Source of the DNA: Pyrinomonadaceae bacterium
GTDB taxonomy: Bacteria > Acidobacteriota > Blastocatellia > Pyrinomonadales > Pyrinomonadaceae
Direction of reading: 5' to 3'
NCBI GenBank assembly: GCA_018060305.1
Contig: JAGOWF010000049.1
Span: 1 to 12,985, forward strand
Length of the DNA: 12,985 bases
Part shown: in pieces, positions 7,764 through 12,985 of the stretch
Layout of the letters: every line of letters starts with the position of its first letter
Numbering within the stretch: the first letter of the stretch is position 1
The notes under the pieces: generated by a model
What the model was told of the DNA's origin: nothing
The model's input: the letters and a program-made list of their open reading frames with translations, nothing else
Database searches by the model: none
Made by a program: the position numbers and the translations under genes

Positions 7764-8666
7764 ATGAAAAAGCCCATCCTTTTAGCGTTCTCTCTCCTCG
7801 CAGCGGTCCCCGCCTTTTCACAAGAGCGGCCGCGATTTTTTGATAATTTTGACACGTCGCGCGGCGTCCAGGTCGTCGTGAGGCATGATTTCGTGCCGGT
7901 CGGTGCAAAGGTCAAGACGAATACCGCAAAGACGAGAAAAAAGCTCGTCGCAAAGACCTCACAGGTTACGGCCGCGACGCAGAAGCCGCTTGTCAATCCC
8001 GCGTCAATCTCGCGAATGAGCGTGTCAGAAGGCCTCGCCGATCGTGAGTCGTTTCGCCCGGTGGGCTACTCGGGGCCGACGCCGGGGCCGACGTTGGGAG
8101 CGGGAAGCGGCATGAAAGGGTTTACGACCGGCAATGCGCTACACGACAGCTACATATTGGATTCGAGCCGCCGCTACGGTATCGATCCGCTGCTGATCTA
8201 CGCGCAGATGCATCAGGAATCGTCATTCAAGATCCGCGCGACATCGTACAAAGGCGCCTCAGGCCTAATGCAGTTAATGCCCGCGACCGCGCGTCGGTTG
8301 GGCGTGACAAACATCTACGACCCGAAACAGAACATCGAGGGCGGCGTCAAATATATGCGAATGCTGCTGGATATGTTTGGCCAGGACGTAAATCTGGCCC
8401 TCGCGGGCTATAACGCGGGCGAGGGTGCCGTGATCAAATATGGCCGCAACATTCCGCCCTATAACGAAACGCGCGAATACGTCCGCCGGATCTCGGCCCG
8501 CTACGCATCGATCTCAGACGGCTCATTCGCACGTAACTATCGGCGTGTAAACAACACGGTGGCCGCACGTCTCGAGAAAAAGGACGCCCGGCCGCTGACC
8601 GTGTATGAACCCGGAGCCCTTGCGATCCGCCTCGCCGACGGGCGAATGAGGCTGGTAAATCAGTGA
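7764..8666 (+). CDS. Secreted SLT-type lytic transglycosylase
   Basis: A periplasmic murein lytic transglycosylase that cleaves the MurNAc-GlcNAc bond with 1,6-anhydro product formation. It has a signal peptide at 1-19 (MKKP, hydrophobic core, PAFSQ cleavage region without a lipobox), then a basic low-complexity linker to about 120. The SLT (lysozyme-like) domain spans about 125-240: catalytic Glu152 in YAQMHQESSF, GASGLMQLMPATA (164-176), NIEGGVKYM, ALAGYNAGEGAV (212-223) and PYNETREYV (232-240), all canonical for the Slt70/MltC-type family 1 fold. A ~60-residue tail ends with RLADGRMRLVNQ, unassigned. The ATG start is chosen for the signal peptide although no clear Shine-Dalgarno precedes it. 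The gene is monocistronic; the strong terminator at 8792-8823 lies about 125 bp downstream. Confidence 0.92.
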   Translation: MKKPILLAFSLLAAVPAFSQERPRFFDNFDTSRGVQVVVRHDFVPVGAKVKTNTAKTRKKLVAKTSQVTAATQKPLVNPASISRMSVSEGLADRESFRPVGYSGPTPGPTLGAGSGMKGFTTGNALHDSYILDSSRRYGIDPLLIYAQMHQESSFKIRATSYKGASGLMQLMPATARRLGVTNIYDPKQNIEGGVKYMRMLLDMFGQDVNLALAGYNAGEGAVIKYGRNIPPYNETREYVRRISARYASISDGSFARNYRRVNNTVAARLEKKDARPLTVYEPGALAIRLADGRMRLVNQ

Positions 8667-8673
8667 ATTGAGC

Positions 8674-8739
8674 TGTCAGCTATCAGCCCTCAGCTATCAG
8701 CAGTTTTTCCTGATAGCTGATAGCTGACCGCTGACGGCT
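8674..8739. repeat. Left heptad-hairpin cluster, (NNTCAGC)4 then (CTGANNN)4
   Basis: Four heptads TGTCAGC, TATCAGC, CCTCAGC, TATCAGC (8674-8701) are followed after an 8-base loop by CTGATAG, CTGATAG, CTGACCG, CTGACGG (8710-8737). The second set is the reverse-complement type of the first, so the cluster can fold into a hairpin. TCAG/CTGA is invariant and the other three bases vary. This resembles the heptanucleotide STRR repeats described in cyanobacteria, but the motif is different. Confidence 0.85.
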
Positions 8740-8791
8740 CTCAAAAGTTCCCACCGAGAGTAACACTCTTCTCCAAATGGTCCTCGGACAT

Positions 8792-8823
8792 GCGGCCGGC
8801 TGCGTTAGCCGGCCGCGTTTTTA
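8792..8823 (+). terminator. Strong rho-independent terminator with outer inverted repeat
   Basis: A perfect 10-bp GC-only-but-one stem, GCGGCCGGCT (8792-8801) and AGCCGGCCGC (8807-8816), with loop GCGTT is followed by GTTTTTA. It would end transcription from the transglycosylase. A second, outer inverted repeat, CTCTTCTCC (8766-8774) and GGAGAAGAG (8829-8837), brackets it symmetrically, so the terminator sits at the centre of a nested palindrome with the heptad clusters on either side. Confidence 0.85.
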
Positions 8824-8844
8824 TTGTCGGAGAAGAGCTGTGAG

Positions 8845-8917
8845 CCGTCAGTTTTCAGCCGTCAGCCGTCAGCCGTCAGTCCGATTGCTGACGCCTGATA
8901 GCTGACGGCTGATAGCT
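8845..8917. repeat. Right heptad-hairpin cluster, (NNNTCAG)5 then (CTGANNN)4
   Basis: Heptads CCGTCAG, TTTTCAG and CCGTCAG x3 (8845-8879) are followed after an 8-base spacer by CTGACGC, CTGATAG, CTGACGG, CTGATAG (8888-8915), again a potential hairpin. Its last 23 bases (8895-8917) are the reverse complement of 8678-8700 in the left cluster with one mismatch, so the two clusters also form terminal inverted repeats of a ~244-bp unit. Confidence 0.85.
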
Positions 8918-8933
8918 CGTTACTGGCTGCGAT

Positions 8934-8988
8934 CTGTATCGACAAAACGGCCTGTTGTATCGACAAAACGCCCTTGTTGTATCGACAA
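8934..8988. repeat. Three 21-22-bp direct repeats with a TTGT-ATCG-ACAA dyad
   Basis: The 12-mer TTGTATCGACAA occurs at 8955-8966 and 8977-8988, with a one-base variant (CTGT...) at 8934-8945. Start-to-start spacing is 21 and 22 bp, two helical turns. Each copy has 4-bp arms TTGT/ACAA around ATCG, and copies 1-2 extend with AACG. The layout is that of an iteron or operator array. It lies ~270 bp upstream of the restriction endonuclease start. No protein that would bind it can be named. Confidence 0.7.
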
Positions 8989-9200
8989 GTTTTGATGCGT
9001 TTTCATGCCTTGTCACCATCCAAAGCCTCCAGCCATAAACAACACCTCGCCCGTCTCTAATCGATCCACCATCTCGAGCGATCCGCACCATCCACCGCTG
9101 CCACCCAAAACCATCGTATCAACCATCTCACCCCACCCAATTCCGCCCGCCGTCTCCACCGGTCGAGTGTCTCGAACATCTGAGTTAGACGCCATCCACC
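8989..9200. other. C-rich intergenic stretch without a convincing gene
   Basis: Between the direct repeats and the endonuclease promoter the plus strand is conspicuously poor in G and rich in CCACC/ATCC words (especially 9005-9160). Frames on both strands translate to His/Pro-rich or Gly/Trp-rich sequence with no recognizable protein and no ribosome binding site. It may be decayed short repeats of the GGATGGT type on the minus strand. I see no RNA gene. Confidence 0.5.
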
Positions 9201-9210
9201 GTTCCCGGTG

Positions 9211-9216
9211 TATAAT
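9211..9216 (+). promoter_or_regulatory. Perfect TATAAT -10 box before the restriction operon
   Basis: A consensus TATAAT directly follows a TG. The best -35-like hexamers (TAGACG or TTAGAC near 9185-9191) are poor and 19-20 bp away, so the promoter may need an activator or be weak. A start near 9223 would exclude the upstream GTG at 9208 as initiation codon and supports the ATG at 9259. Confidence 0.5.
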
Positions 9217-9258
9217 GTCGGCACAAGACGGAAAAGCAGGAACGACAGAATCTTCGAA

Positions 9259-10242
9259 ATGCCCATCAACCTTGACAAGCCACAATTGTGGAAGGCGGAT
9301 ATCGTAAGTTCGGTTGATATGTATAACCGTTGGTTTATGGCATTTGCGCCCAAGGCATTTCGACAAACACGCATATTAACTGCTCAACATGTTAAAGATG
9401 CCCTGAATCGAACTTCTAACCTGACCAATATCTCACCCGCGCTGCTGATCGAAAACCCACACGTTCTTTCAATGCTAAGAATGTCTACTTGTCCGCCGAT
9501 CGCTCAGGACCGACTAGTAGGCCTTGCTTCGGTTTCAAAAAATTTGGTTACAAGTATGGAGGATGCTGAAAATTCCCGGATACCTCCCAGAATGGTTCCA
9601 GCGGAAAGGGTGAGGCAGCTCAAGCGAATTGCCAAGGTGATCCGAACGCTTGCCGACCCGGATATATTCGTATGGATTGACCGAACGGATGCGCCAAGTC
9701 GTGAGGAGATTGAGAGGGCGGCCACAATAGTTGCAGATCGATTATGCGGGGCAGTCACTGATCCTATAATACGAAATGCTCAAGAGCGTCGGCAGTTAGC
9801 CGCTATCGGTACTTGGCTTCAAAAGAAGGGCTATAAGAGCCTCTCGGCCGGCCACAAGATGAAATTCGACACGATGACGCCCGGTACATTTTCTTTTCGC
9901 ATGAATGTTCCGGTCAGATCCCTAGACACGCTTGGACAAGAGCGCTCGGTGAATATACCGATTGACGCGGTGATTATGCCTCATAAAGCTAGTGTGAAAG
10001 ACTTGCCTTTATTGCTTGAGGCCAAATCAGCGGGCGATTTTACGAATGTCAACAAACGTCGAAAAGAGGAGGCACAGAAAATGTCTCAGCTTCGTGCGAC
10101 CTATGGAAAAGGCGTCCGCTTTGGCCTTTTCCTTTGCGGATACTTCGATAGCGGCTATCTTGGATATGAAGCCGCAGAGGGGATTGACTGGGTTTGGGAA
10201 CACCGAATTGAGGATTTAGCCCATTTTGGTTTGGTGAGATAG
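9259..10242 (+). CDS. XamI-family type II restriction endonuclease
   Basis: A 327-residue endonuclease that I recognise as the XamI restriction enzyme family from the N-terminal INLDKPQLWKADI, the DMYNRWFMAFAPKAFR segment and SMLRMSTCPPIAQDRLVGLA. XamI itself cuts GTCGAC; whether this homologue keeps that specificity is not visible. The nuclease core lies in the C-terminal third: NIPIDAVIMP (Asp236) followed by LPLLLEAKSAGDF (Glu254, Lys256), a clear PD-(D/E)XK arrangement. The frame extends to a GTG at 9208, but a TATAAT overlaps those extra codons and the family N-terminus begins at the ATG chosen here, with AGCAGG upstream as a weak ribosome site. The methyltransferase follows after 5 bp, forming an R-then-M operon without a visible controller (C) gene. 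Confidence 0.85.
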   Translation: MPINLDKPQLWKADIVSSVDMYNRWFMAFAPKAFRQTRILTAQHVKDALNRTSNLTNISPALLIENPHVLSMLRMSTCPPIAQDRLVGLASVSKNLVTSMEDAENSRIPPRMVPAERVRQLKRIAKVIRTLADPDIFVWIDRTDAPSREEIERAATIVADRLCGAVTDPIIRNAQERRQLAAIGTWLQKKGYKSLSAGHKMKFDTMTPGTFSFRMNVPVRSLDTLGQERSVNIPIDAVIMPHKASVKDLPLLLEAKSAGDFTNVNKRRKEEAQKMSQLRATYGKGVRFGLFLCGYFDSGYLGYEAAEGIDWVWEHRIEDLAHFGLVR

Positions 10243-10247
10243 CTACG

Positions 10248-11798
10248 ATGGATGTAGAAGCGAATCGTTTGTTGTTGCAATCCGAACTCGATACGAACCG
10301 ATCATCGGTTGAGCGGAATAAGCTTGGTCAGTTTGCAACCCCGACCGCCCTCGCCCGCCACATTGTCGAGTATGGGCTGTCGCTCCACCAGGAAGGCGAG
10401 AAAATACGATTTCTCGATCCTGCTCTGGGAACCGGATCTTTCTTCTCCGCGCTCGTTGATCGTTTAGGGAGTCGAGAACTGGAGGAAGCCAGAGGATTCG
10501 AGATTGACCCATTCTACGGCGAACCAGCCATTCGCCTTTGGCAGGGCTATCCAATAACGATTGATCTCGCCGATTTCACCGTTGCGACTCCGCCCAACGA
10601 ACCTTACAACTTTATTGTTTGTAATCCCCCTTATGTCCGGCACCATCACATTGAATCGAAGCAGAAAGAACACTTGCGGAAAGTGGCTGGAGACATTAGT
10701 GGGTTAACGCTCTCGGGACTCGCTGGCCTCTACTGTTATTTCATGATCATTGCTCATCGGTGGATGGCACCAGGCGCCATTGCCGGTTGGCTGGTGCCAA
10801 GTGAATTCATGGATGTAAATTATGGGCGGGAATTAAAGCAGTACTTATTGACAAATGTAACGCTTATCCGAATTCACCGCTTCAGCCCCGAGGACTTGCA
10901 GTTTAGCGATGCCTTGGTGTCTTCTGCAATTGTTTGGCTACGTAACGCCCCACCACCTAAAGCCCATGCTACCAAGTTTGCATTTGGTGGCAGGCTAGAT
11001 GCCCCATTAATGTCCAAGACGATCGAATCGGTGACACTCAGGGGCGAGAAAAAATGGACGCGGTTTCCATTCAAGGCAACTCGGGGAACGTCAACCGAAC
11101 CAGTTCTCTCAGATCTCTTTAAGGTGAAACGGGGCCTGGCTACTGGCGATAACGGTTTCTTTATTTTGCCAGACGCCACGGTTGAAAGGTTGTCTTTGCC
11201 ACGACAGTTCTGTCAACCGATTCTCCCGAGCCCACGGCACCTCGACACTTCAATCATCGAGTCGGATTCGAATGGGAATCCTCTGCTTGAATCTCGTTTG
11301 TATCTAATCAATTGCCCGTTGGGAGAATCGGAAGTTCAACAGGATTTCCCGGCACTTTGGAGATATCTATCAGCCGGCAAGGACGCTCTGGCCGAAAAAT
11401 ATTTGTGCAAGACCCGAAAGCTGTGGTATTTGCAGGAGCAACGAAAACCTGCGCGTTTTCTTTGCACGTATATGGGACGGGGTGGGAAGTTGGATGACAG
11501 ACCCGTCCGTTTTTTGCTGAACCGTTCGAATGCGGTTGTAACGAATTCTTATCTGATGTTGTACCCACGGCCCTTCTTGGAACGCATCCTCTCAGACGAT
11601 CCCCATACGGAACTTGAGCTTTGGCGAGGTCTCAATGATATTTCAGGCGAATCTTTGAAAGCGGAGGGGCGTGTCTATGGAGGCGGACTGCACAAGCTTG
11701 AGCCTAGCGAACTTGGAAATCTACCGGTAGGCGATTTGGTAGATAGACTTAACATCGATCTAGATAACTTTGCGTTGGTTTTCGGCGCAACGGGTTGA
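10248..11798 (+). CDS. Type II N6-adenine DNA methyltransferase (gamma class, Eco57I/SalI-like)
   Basis: The cognate modification enzyme of the preceding endonuclease, transferring methyl from SAM to adenine N6 at the shared site. Its 516 residues carry motif X (LGQFATP, 27-33), motif I for SAM binding (FLDPALGTGSFF, 55-66), an acidic GFEIDP motif II (83-88) and catalytic motif IV NPPY (126-129) in order, as in gamma-class enzymes. The region after about 270 (ending in GGGLHKLEPSELGNLPV) is the target-recognition part and closing signature common in Eco57I-type methylases. The start has GGTGAG nine bases upstream inside the end of the endonuclease gene, suggesting translational coupling. If the pair follows XamI/SalI, the target would be GTCGAC, of which I find copies at 5808-5813 and 6838-6843; that assignment is inference. 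Confidence 0.92.
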   Translation: MDVEANRLLLQSELDTNRSSVERNKLGQFATPTALARHIVEYGLSLHQEGEKIRFLDPALGTGSFFSALVDRLGSRELEEARGFEIDPFYGEPAIRLWQGYPITIDLADFTVATPPNEPYNFIVCNPPYVRHHHIESKQKEHLRKVAGDISGLTLSGLAGLYCYFMIIAHRWMAPGAIAGWLVPSEFMDVNYGRELKQYLLTNVTLIRIHRFSPEDLQFSDALVSSAIVWLRNAPPPKAHATKFAFGGRLDAPLMSKTIESVTLRGEKKWTRFPFKATRGTSTEPVLSDLFKVKRGLATGDNGFFILPDATVERLSLPRQFCQPILPSPRHLDTSIIESDSNGNPLLESRLYLINCPLGESEVQQDFPALWRYLSAGKDALAEKYLCKTRKLWYLQEQRKPARFLCTYMGRGGKLDDRPVRFLLNRSNAVVTNSYLMLYPRPFLERILSDDPHTELELWRGLNDISGESLKAEGRVYGGGLHKLEPSELGNLPVGDLVDRLNIDLDNFALVFGATG

Positions 11799-11808
11799 GT
11801 ATTGCACT

Positions 11809-12015
11809 ATGGCTATCGCAACACAATTGGGCAGGTTAACCAAAGTCGATCCGAGAACCGTTGGGTTAAGGTGATGCGTCAGACTTTACGCCGTGGCGGT
11901 TCAGAGGGATTTCACAACACGTCGGGTGAAAATTCTTTCCGAGATCGAGACGGCAGAGCGGGAACTTGCCAAGCGTAAGGTCGAGGTCGAGGAGATGATT
12001 CTCGGAAACGAATAA
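11809..12015 (+). pseudogene. Short reading frame interrupted by one in-frame TGA
   Basis: Eleven bases after the methyltransferase stop an ATG opens 21 codons (MAIATQLGRLTKVDPRTVGLR) ending in TGA at 11872-11874. The same frame continues without another stop for 46 codons to TAA at 12013-12015, and that second part (for example KILSEIETAERELAKRKVEV) looks like a genuine amphipathic, charged helix. The first part faintly recalls the start of nuclease-like proteins beginning LGRL-x-KVD-x-RTVW. It may be a nonsense-mutated or internally deleted gene at the edge of the restriction locus, or the TGA may separate two meaningless frames. I do not recognise the product. Confidence 0.35.
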
Positions 12016-12018
12016 GGC

Positions 12019-12047
12019 TTGACAGGATTTATTAGAATTACTAATAT
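12019..12047 (+). promoter_or_regulatory. Promoter with consensus -35 and an embedded 17-bp dyad
   Basis: TTGACA (12019-12024, perfect) is followed after 17 bp by TAATAT (12042-12047). The spacer and -10 are covered by the dyad TATTAG-AATTA-CTAATA (12030-12046), placed exactly where a dimeric repressor would block polymerase. The predicted start is next to the ATG of the 70-residue ORF at 12057. The repressor cannot be identified. Confidence 0.5.
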
Positions 12048-12056
12048 ATCGGCTAG

Positions 12057-12269
12057 ATGAAGATAGGAGTCGAATATCGGCCATATCCCCCAATACGGAT
12101 AGCAACCGAAGCTCTATCGGCGGCTGCCGACTATGAAAAGCTCGGGCGAATCGAAAGGCTGCGTTCCTTGACCAGCCGCGAGAGGGCTGCACAAAGCATC
12201 GCCGCGATAAAATTAATCTTCTTCGGGTCGGCCTTGGCAGGCATTGCACTTGATCGCTTGTCGCATTAG
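12057..12269 (+). CDS. Unknown 70-residue protein with one membrane-like segment
   Basis: I do not recognise this protein. It begins MKIGVEYRPYPP, has a basic, helical middle (DYEKLGRIERLRSLTSRERAAQ, about 29-50) and a hydrophobic stretch AAIKLIFFGSALAGIAL (about 49-65), so it could be a small single-pass membrane or membrane-associated peptide. It stands alone on a good candidate promoter, but the ATG has no Shine-Dalgarno; an AGGAG falls just inside the frame with no ATG after it. It ends 12 bp before the hairpin array. It could be an unexpressed frame; the promoter placement is the main support. Confidence 0.4.
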   Translation: MKIGVEYRPYPPIRIATEALSAAADYEKLGRIERLRSLTSRERAAQSIAAIKLIFFGSALAGIALDRLSH

Positions 12270-12280
12270 AGAGGGTTTCT

Positions 12281-12803
12281 TGCCGCATCTTCAATGCGGC
12301 ATTTGGGGGTTGGGTATTTATCCAGAGGTTGCACCTCTGGCTACCTTCTTGATGCGTCTGCGACGCAAAGAGAAGATACAACTTCTTGATGCGTTGCGAC
12401 GCGAAAAAGGACAAGGTGAAGCTTCTTGATGCGTTGCGACATGAAAGCTGGGCCGTGATCGCTCCGTGGCATCGAAGATGCCGCAAGAAGGTAGCCAGAC
12501 GTGGAACGTCTGGGACAGGAGTGGCGATCGTTGCGCGTTGAAGATGCGCCGAGAGCATTTCTCGCCGCATCTTCAATGCGGCATTTTGAGGGTTGGGTTA
12601 ATTGATCCAGAGGTTTCACCTCTGGCTACCTTCTTGTTGCGTCTTCGACGCAAAGAGAAGATACAACTTCTTGATGCGTCTCCGATGCGACAGCTGGACC
12701 GTGATCGCTTCTTCGTGGCATCGAAGATGCCCTGAGAAGGCAGCCAGACGTGAAACGTCTGGAAGGCGATAAGGACACGATCCGCCGCGTCGGAGATGCG
12801 GCG
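12281..12803. repeat. REP-like array of about 14 hairpins in two duplicated units
   Basis: Two units carry the same ordered series of hairpins. A is TGCCGCAT-CTTCA-ATGCGGCA at 12281 and again near 12563. B is CCAGAGGT-TNC-ACCTCTGG at 12322 and 12607. C is TGCGTC-TNC-GACGCA at 12353 and 12638. D is decayed copies at 12382 and 12422 in unit 1, and TGCGTC-TCC-GATGCG at 12675. E is GGCATC-GAA-GATGCC at 12468 and 12717. F is CCAGACGT-GNA-ACGTCTGG at 12495 and 12744. G is GCGCGTT-GAA-GATGCGC at 12533 and CGCCGCGTC-GGA-GATGCGGCG at 12783. Unit 1 also has a 16-bp perfect outer stem (12336-12351 with 12484-12499), partly decayed in unit 2 (12621-12636 with 12733-12748). The array ends 10 bp before the transposase ATG, the usual setting for REP elements of a RAYT. 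Confidence 0.9.
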
Positions 12804-12813
12804 ACACACACAT

Positions 12814-12985
12814 ATGCCATCGACGCATTCAAATCTCCACTACCACATTGTTTTCTCGACCAAAGATCGGTTTCCGTTCATTGCCGACGCCTGGAAGCCT
12901 CGGCTGCACGCATATGTCGGCGGGATCATAAAGAATCTGAACGCAGTTCCTTTGGGTGTCGGCGGGATGGCCGACCACCTGCATA
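12814..12985 (+). CDS. REP-associated tyrosine transposase (IS200-like), 5' part
   Basis: The first 57 codons of a Y1 transposase of the RAYT/IS200-like group, running off the window. Its start, MPSTHSNLHYHIVFSTKDR followed by PFI and LHAYVGGI, is characteristic of the family, and GMADHLH ends with the HUH metal-binding motif (His55-Leu-His57) that positions the scissile DNA. The catalytic tyrosine would lie downstream and is not visible. RAYTs are single-copy, domesticated-looking relatives of IS200/IS605 TnpA that act on REP hairpins as single-stranded DNA. Here the upstream DNA is exactly such an array, with the last hairpin 10 bp before the ATG. There is no Shine-Dalgarno. This part of the frame is open and uninterrupted. 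Confidence 0.85.
   Translation, partial: MPSTHSNLHYHIVFSTKDRFPFIADAWKPRLHAYVGGIIKNLNAVPLGVGGMADHLH
12814..12985 (+). mobile_element. 5' end of a RAYT/REP mobile unit
   Basis: Transposase start plus adjoining hairpin array together form the left part of a REPtron-like unit; the right part is outside the window, so neither its far REP copies nor target duplications can be judged. Confidence 0.5.

Noticed and set aside
8674..8988. CRISPR array
   Set aside because: Repeats are 7 bp heptads and three 12-bp dyads at 21-22 bp; there are no 25-35 bp repeats with unique spacers and no cas genes.
9208..9258. Upstream GTG start for the endonuclease
   Set aside because: The TATAAT box lies immediately after this GTG, so an mRNA from that promoter would start downstream of it; the family N-terminus begins at the ATG at 9259.
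9013..9374. Minus-strand frames opposite the endonuclease start
   Set aside because: Gly/Trp-rich translation produced by the C-rich spacer; overlaps the well-supported endonuclease N-terminus.
11866..12576. 236-codon minus-strand open frame spanning the hairpin array
   Set aside because: Most of it translates the inverted repeats (recurring hairpin-derived peptides such as TKK/LYLLFAS variants), and it crosses the hemw-unrelated broken frame and the small ORF; no protein-like conservation is visible.

Overview
The window looks like a chromosomal segment from a free-living bacterium. A mosaic of housekeeping genes (heme chaperone, purine synthesis, kynurenine pathway) sits beside a defence/mobile region whose intergenic DNA is packed with structured repeats. 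GC looks moderate (low-to-mid 50s by eye). The secreted redoxin/TlpA pair, the soluble PRC-MgtE_N-CBS protein and the heptad repeats remind me of Acidobacteriota (Blastocatellia-like) or a similar environmental phylum. This is an impression, not a placement.

Region 1 (1-7.6 kb) is conventional. It holds the C-terminal two thirds of a tryptophan 2,3-dioxygenase (+), a convergent hemW (-), an ICMT-like membrane methyltransferase (+) and purL (-). The last two are convergent and share the tetranucleotide CTAG as their overlapping stop codons. Next come a two-gene minus-strand operon of exported thiol proteins (AhpC/TSA-like redoxin, then a TlpA-like thioredoxin with an extra C-terminal domain) and a cytoplasmic PRC/MgtE_N/CBS protein with no transporter domain.

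Region 2 (7.6-9.2 kb) holds a secreted SLT lytic transglycosylase followed by about 590 bp without a convincing gene. That gap contains two hairpin clusters of degenerate heptads (TCAG/CTGA plus three variable bases) flanking a very strong terminator, then three 21-22-bp direct repeats each carrying a TTGT-ATCG-ACAA dyad (the first imperfect), then a C-rich stretch and a TATAAT box.

Region 3 (9.2-12.0 kb) is a compact type II restriction-modification operon: a XamI-family PD-(D/E)XK endonuclease followed 5 bp later by a gamma-class N6-adenine methyltransferase. A short reading frame broken by one in-frame TGA follows.

Region 4 (12.0-12.985 kb) has a promoter with an operator-like dyad, a 70-residue unknown ORF, and a 520-bp array of about 14 hairpins in two duplicated units. 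It ends with the first 57 codons of a REP-associated tyrosine transposase (IS200-like HUH nuclease). Almost all array hairpins close on a trinucleotide that is GNA on one strand (TNC on the other), and between the units the matched loops B, C and F change only in the middle base. This array plus transposase is the most intriguing system in the window.
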